A program made the position numbers and the translations under genes. This document shows positions 14,265 to 16,938 of a stretch of DNA of 16,938 bases, one piece after another. Within the stretch, counting starts at the first letter, position 1. Each line of letters starts with the position of its first letter. Origin of the DNA: Bacillota bacterium (lineage in GTDB: Bacteria > Bacillota > Clostridia > Clostridiales > Clostridiaceae); the NCBI GenBank assembly GCA_023399035.1, contig JAEWQX010000085.1, positions 1 through 16,938 on the forward strand, written 5' to 3'. The notes under the pieces were generated by a model. The model was not told the DNA's origin. It saw nothing but the letters and a program-made list of their open reading frames with translations, and did not search any database.

Positions 14265-15638
14265 ATGTTTGATATAATAGCTTTACTTTTTTCTTTAGCA
14301 TTAATAATGATTTTAGCTTATAAAGGACATTCAACTATAGTAACAGCACCGATTGTTGCATTGATTACTATATTATTGACTTCAAGAAATAATTTTCACC
14401 TTATGTTTAATTATACAGAGGTATATATGGCTGGATTTTCGGGTTTTGTAAAAAGTTATTTCCCTTTATTTTTAACTGGTGCGATTTTTGCAAAATTTAT
14501 GGAGGAAACAGGTTATGCAAAATCCATAGCAGATTTTATATCTCAAAAGTTAGGATCAAAACATGCTATTCTGTCAATTGTACTGGCAGGTGCCTTTTTA
14601 ACATATGGGGGAGTATCTTTATTTGTAGTAGCATTCATTCTCTATCCAATAGCAACACAGCTTTTTAAAGAAGCAGATATTCCTAAAAGACTTATTCCAG
14701 GGACAATAGCACTTGGTGCATTTACTTTTACAATGACTGCAATGCCGGGCTCGCCGGAAATACAAAATCTGATCCCTATGAGCTACTTTGGAACAGATTC
14801 TTTTGCAGCTCCGCTTTTAGGACTTTTGGCAAGTTTTTTAATGCTCTCTTCAGGAATGATTTATCTTACATATCGAAGGAAAACGGCCTTACAACGTGGT
14901 GAAGGTTATGGAGATTGTAATATCTACACAGTACAGAAAAGCAGGGAGTCAGCCAATATTTTTATTTCTATTCTACCAATTTTAGTCGTTTTTTGTTCAA
15001 ATTTATTCTTTTCAAAAATATACTATACTAATATAAATGGAGATTATCTGCAAGAATATGGGCTTACATTAAATAAAGTTTCTGGAACATGGAGCGTTAT
15101 CATTGCATTGGTATTAGGAACATTATTTATGTTTATCCTTAATCTAAGAAAATTCAAAAGCCCTAGAAGAATTCTAGATGAGGCCATTAAAAATTCCTTT
15201 GCACCATTACTTAATTCAAGTGCAATTGTAGGATATGGAAGTGTAATAAAATCTCTTAGTGTATTTGCAGTGCTTCAGAATATAATATTGGGCATATCAT
15301 CAAATCCAATAATTTCAGAAGCTATTTCTGTTAATGTAATCTGTGGGCTTACAGCATCAGCATCAGGAGGACTTGGAATCACATTAGATGCCTTATCAAA
15401 TACTTATCTTCAAATGAGTAATTCAATGGGCATTCCGCCAGAAATTCTTCATAGAATAGCATCTCTTTCATGTGGAGGGTTGGATACTCTGCCTCATAAT
15501 GGTGCAGTAATAACTACACTTGCAATCTGTGGATTGACACATAAAGAAAGTTATAAAGATATATTTGTTACTTCTGTTTTAATTCCTATTTTGACAACAA
15601 TTGTTATAGTATTAATAGTATATTTAAAATTCATATAA
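14265..15638 (+). CDS. GntP-family permease
   Basis: This is a 457-residue transporter with about 12 hydrophobic segments. GntP-family features are the N-terminal LILAYKGHSTIVTAPIVALI-like segment (16-35) and LTGAIFAKFMEETGYAKSIA (70-89). TYGGVSLFVVAFILYPIA (112-129), PGTIALGAFTFTMTAMPGSP (145-164) and CGGLDTLPHNGAVITTL near the C-terminus follow. Members import gluconate, D-serine, hydroxybutyrate or related organic acids by proton symport. No catabolic gene lies beside it, so the substrate is open; this variant resembles the ones annotated as hydroxybutyrate or short-chain acid permeases. Start: AGGAGAG about 9 bases before the ATG. It is single and followed by a terminator. Confidence 0.88.
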   Translation: MFDIIALLFSLALIMILAYKGHSTIVTAPIVALITILLTSRNNFHLMFNYTEVYMAGFSGFVKSYFPLFLTGAIFAKFMEETGYAKSIADFISQKLGSKHAILSIVLAGAFLTYGGVSLFVVAFILYPIATQLFKEADIPKRLIPGTIALGAFTFTMTAMPGSPEIQNLIPMSYFGTDSFAAPLLGLLASFLMLSSGMIYLTYRRKTALQRGEGYGDCNIYTVQKSRESANIFISILPILVVFCSNLFFSKIYYTNINGDYLQEYGLTLNKVSGTWSVIIALVLGTLFMFILNLRKFKSPRRILDEAIKNSFAPLLNSSAIVGYGSVIKSLSVFAVLQNIILGISSNPIISEAISVNVICGLTASASGGLGITLDALSNTYLQMSNSMGIPPEILHRIASLSCGGLDTLPHNGAVITTLAICGLTHKESYKDIFVTSVLIPILTTIVIVLIVYLKFI

Positions 15639-15645
15639 TACATAT

Positions 15646-15682
15646 AAAATAAGCTTGAACATTATTGTTCAGGCTTATTTTT
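15646..15682 (+). terminator. Intrinsic terminator after the permease gene
   Basis: AAAATAAGCTTGAAC (15646-15660) pairs with GTTCAGGCTTATTTT (15667-15681) with one G.U, six-base loop and T-rich tail. Confidence 0.85.
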
Positions 15683-15746
15683 AATTATTTCATTTCTGTG
15701 AAATTTAATATATTATTTCATATCACAATTTTTTATATTAATCCAT

Positions 15747-16659
15747 TTATACATTTTTACAATAGTTTAATAGTCGTATATAGTGATTTGCTTCTCTTAA
15801 TACATGATCAGCAAGTAGTGGTAATATTATTGAGCGTATCTTACAATCAGCTATTCCTTGTGTAACTGCTTCTTTAAAATCTCGTAATTTAATAGTAGTA
15901 TTTAATGTTTCAGTTGTAATACCATGCATTGTCATTGCAGTGGCATCGTCAGCCTTTTTTATTAATTCGTAGAACTCATTAGCAAATCTATCTGAAGTAC
16001 AGATTAATTCATCTTCGCTAGGATCAAGCAATCCTCTGATAAATAAAGAATGCTCCATCATAATTTGATTCCAGAACAGCTCAGTTTTTCTGATGCTTTC
16101 TTTAGTTATATCTTTATTATCTTCAAGATCGCATATATATGAACGATATAATTTTGCTTCTCTGATTATATGCTCTATAAGCAGAGGATAATTTACTGTG
16201 AATAGTTTACAGGATAACATACCATTTAAAACTCTAATCTTAAAATCTATAAGACCATCCAATAATTTTAGAGATCTCGTATTAAGATTCTTTATGCAGC
16301 TTAAAATTTTGGGGTCAATATAGTTTGAATTTTTATAGTCTAAATTTTTTTCCATTTGTGTTATCTTAGAATTAATATATTCCTGTATAATACTCAGTTT
16401 TCTTTTCCGCACCTAAAGTATACTTAGTAACAATTTCTCCTGAGTCTAGTACTGATTTTCTAACTTTTTCATTACTCAATATAACTGTGTCTGATAGAAG
16501 TTTTTCAAAACCTTCCTTATAACATTCTGCTGTTTTTGAAAAATCATTATTTTTAGGTGTAAACCCAGCCTCTAAAAATAATGAATGTTCTTTCATAATT
16601 CTTTCGAAAAAAAGATGTGATTCTAATGATAGGGTTATATATTTTTCTTGAGATATCAT
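15747..16659 (-). pseudogene. DUF2935 gene split by a frameshift in an AT repeat
   Basis: The minus-strand frame from ATG 16659 (AAGGAG just upstream) encodes the first DUF2935 half: LFFERIMKEHSLFLEAGFTP, then KYTLGAEKKTEYYTGI, and stops at 16372. The second half continues in another frame: INSKITQMEKNL, LKLLDGLIDFKIRVLNGMLS, LFWNQIMMEHSLFIRGLLDP, RSIILPLLADHVLREANHYI, to the stop at 15747. The two halves join cleanly if one TA is restored in ATATAT at 16375-16380, giving about 304 residues, the usual two-domain length. The repeated EHxLFxxxG motif suggests a ferritin-like four-helix bundle with possible metal binding. These proteins are frequent in spore-formers; their role is unknown. Confidence 0.85.
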
Positions 16660-16777
16660 TGTTAATCTCCTTATAACGTTTCTAATATTATACTCAGATT
16701 ACAAGGAATATGTTCTTAGTTAAGTATGTTGTGATAATTGCTAGGTAAATTTTATTTTAATCTTGTTTACAAATGAA

Positions 16778-16803
16778 AAAGAGTTAGATTTAACTAACTC
16801 TTT
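16778..16803 (-). terminator. Terminator of the right-edge minus-strand gene
   Basis: AAAGAGTTAG and CTAACTCTTT form a perfect 10-bp stem with a 6-base loop; on the minus strand the T-run is CTTTTTC. Bases 16660-16777 hold no gene. Confidence 0.75.
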
Positions 16804-16841
16804 ACATATAAATATTATACAATTTTAGTTGTCCATTCTTC

Positions 16842-16938
16842 TCAATTCCAAATTTCAGTTACTATATATCTATAAAATTCAGATTCGTTGGAAACTAAAA
16901 GAATAGTTCCTTTGTATTCTTTTAGTGCTCTTTTTAAT
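16842..16938 (-). CDS. C-terminal end of a probable ABC-F ATPase (partial, TGA-shortened)
   Basis: The frame entering from the right edge reads LKRALKEYKGTILLVSNESE and then FYRYIVTEIWN before TGA at 16842-16844. After the stop the same frame continues as EEWTTKIV and meets TAA at 16815. The ALKEYKGTILLVS pattern followed by EFY and a WNCExWTTKI-type end matches the last part of ABC-F translation factors or ribosome-protection proteins. The H-loop position after VS, usually His, is Asn here. The stop replaces the expected Cys and would remove eight further residues. Only about 31 residues are visible, so the family call rests on this tail. Confidence 0.6.
   Translation of the reverse strand, partial: LKRALKEYKGTILLVSNESEFYRYIVTEIWN

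Noticed and set aside
15665..15865. 66-codon plus-strand frame after the permease
   Set aside because: It begins inside the permease terminator and runs antisense to the DUF2935 gene.
8274..16844. Alternative genetic code as the reason for in-frame stops
   Set aside because: TAA, TAG and TGA each interrupt a gene once while all three terminate intact genes normally; independent mutations or errors explain this better.

Overview
The window is AT-rich, compact DNA from a spore-forming Firmicute, most likely Clostridium sensu stricto. The pointers are strong AGGAGG-type ribosome binding sites, intrinsic terminators after most genes, a spore coat F-like gene, a DUF2935 gene and a CodY-like box. 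The species cannot be fixed from the sequence alone.

Left part (1-6400), mostly plus strand: two hairpin/T-tract structures near the left edge, a small hydrophilic minus-strand gene, then single genes for a DegV/FakB-type fatty-acid-binding protein, an unrecognised membrane protein, uridine kinase (udk), an AI-2E/PerM-family membrane protein, a HAD phosphatase/phosphoglucomutase, and a 59-aa membrane peptide. Most are separated by terminators, so they look like one- or two-gene units.

Middle part (6450-12400): an ACT-domain threonine dehydratase (minus) with a good promoter whose spacer holds a 13/15 CodY box; a small hydrophilic gene; two zinc-ribbon miniproteins; an ECF-transporter S component; and an ACT-domain protein of the COG3603 type. 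The COG3603-type gene sits behind a complete ykkC-class (guanidine-I-like) riboswitch with its own promoter and attenuator terminator. This is the most interesting unit in the window, because the downstream gene is not a standard guanidine export or degradation gene. Next come a two-gene spore coat unit, whose first gene carries an in-frame stop, and a DUF819 membrane protein.

Right part (12500-16938), more accessory in character: an FRG-domain gene split by a frameshift at a U UUU UUG heptamer; an AT-rich stretch with palindromes, a degraded gene remnant and a heptamer tandem repeat; a small HNH nuclease gene; a GntP-family permease; a DUF2935 gene split by a frameshift in an AT-repeat; and the 3' end of a probable ABC-F ATPase gene with TGA where a Cys codon is expected.

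Four genes look broken by single small lesions (10479, about 12947, about 16378, 16842) and a fifth locus has ATG-TAG just ahead of its start (8274). Either the strain is accumulating null mutations or some lesions are sequence errors; raw reads would decide. All family calls were made by eye from motifs; no database search was run.
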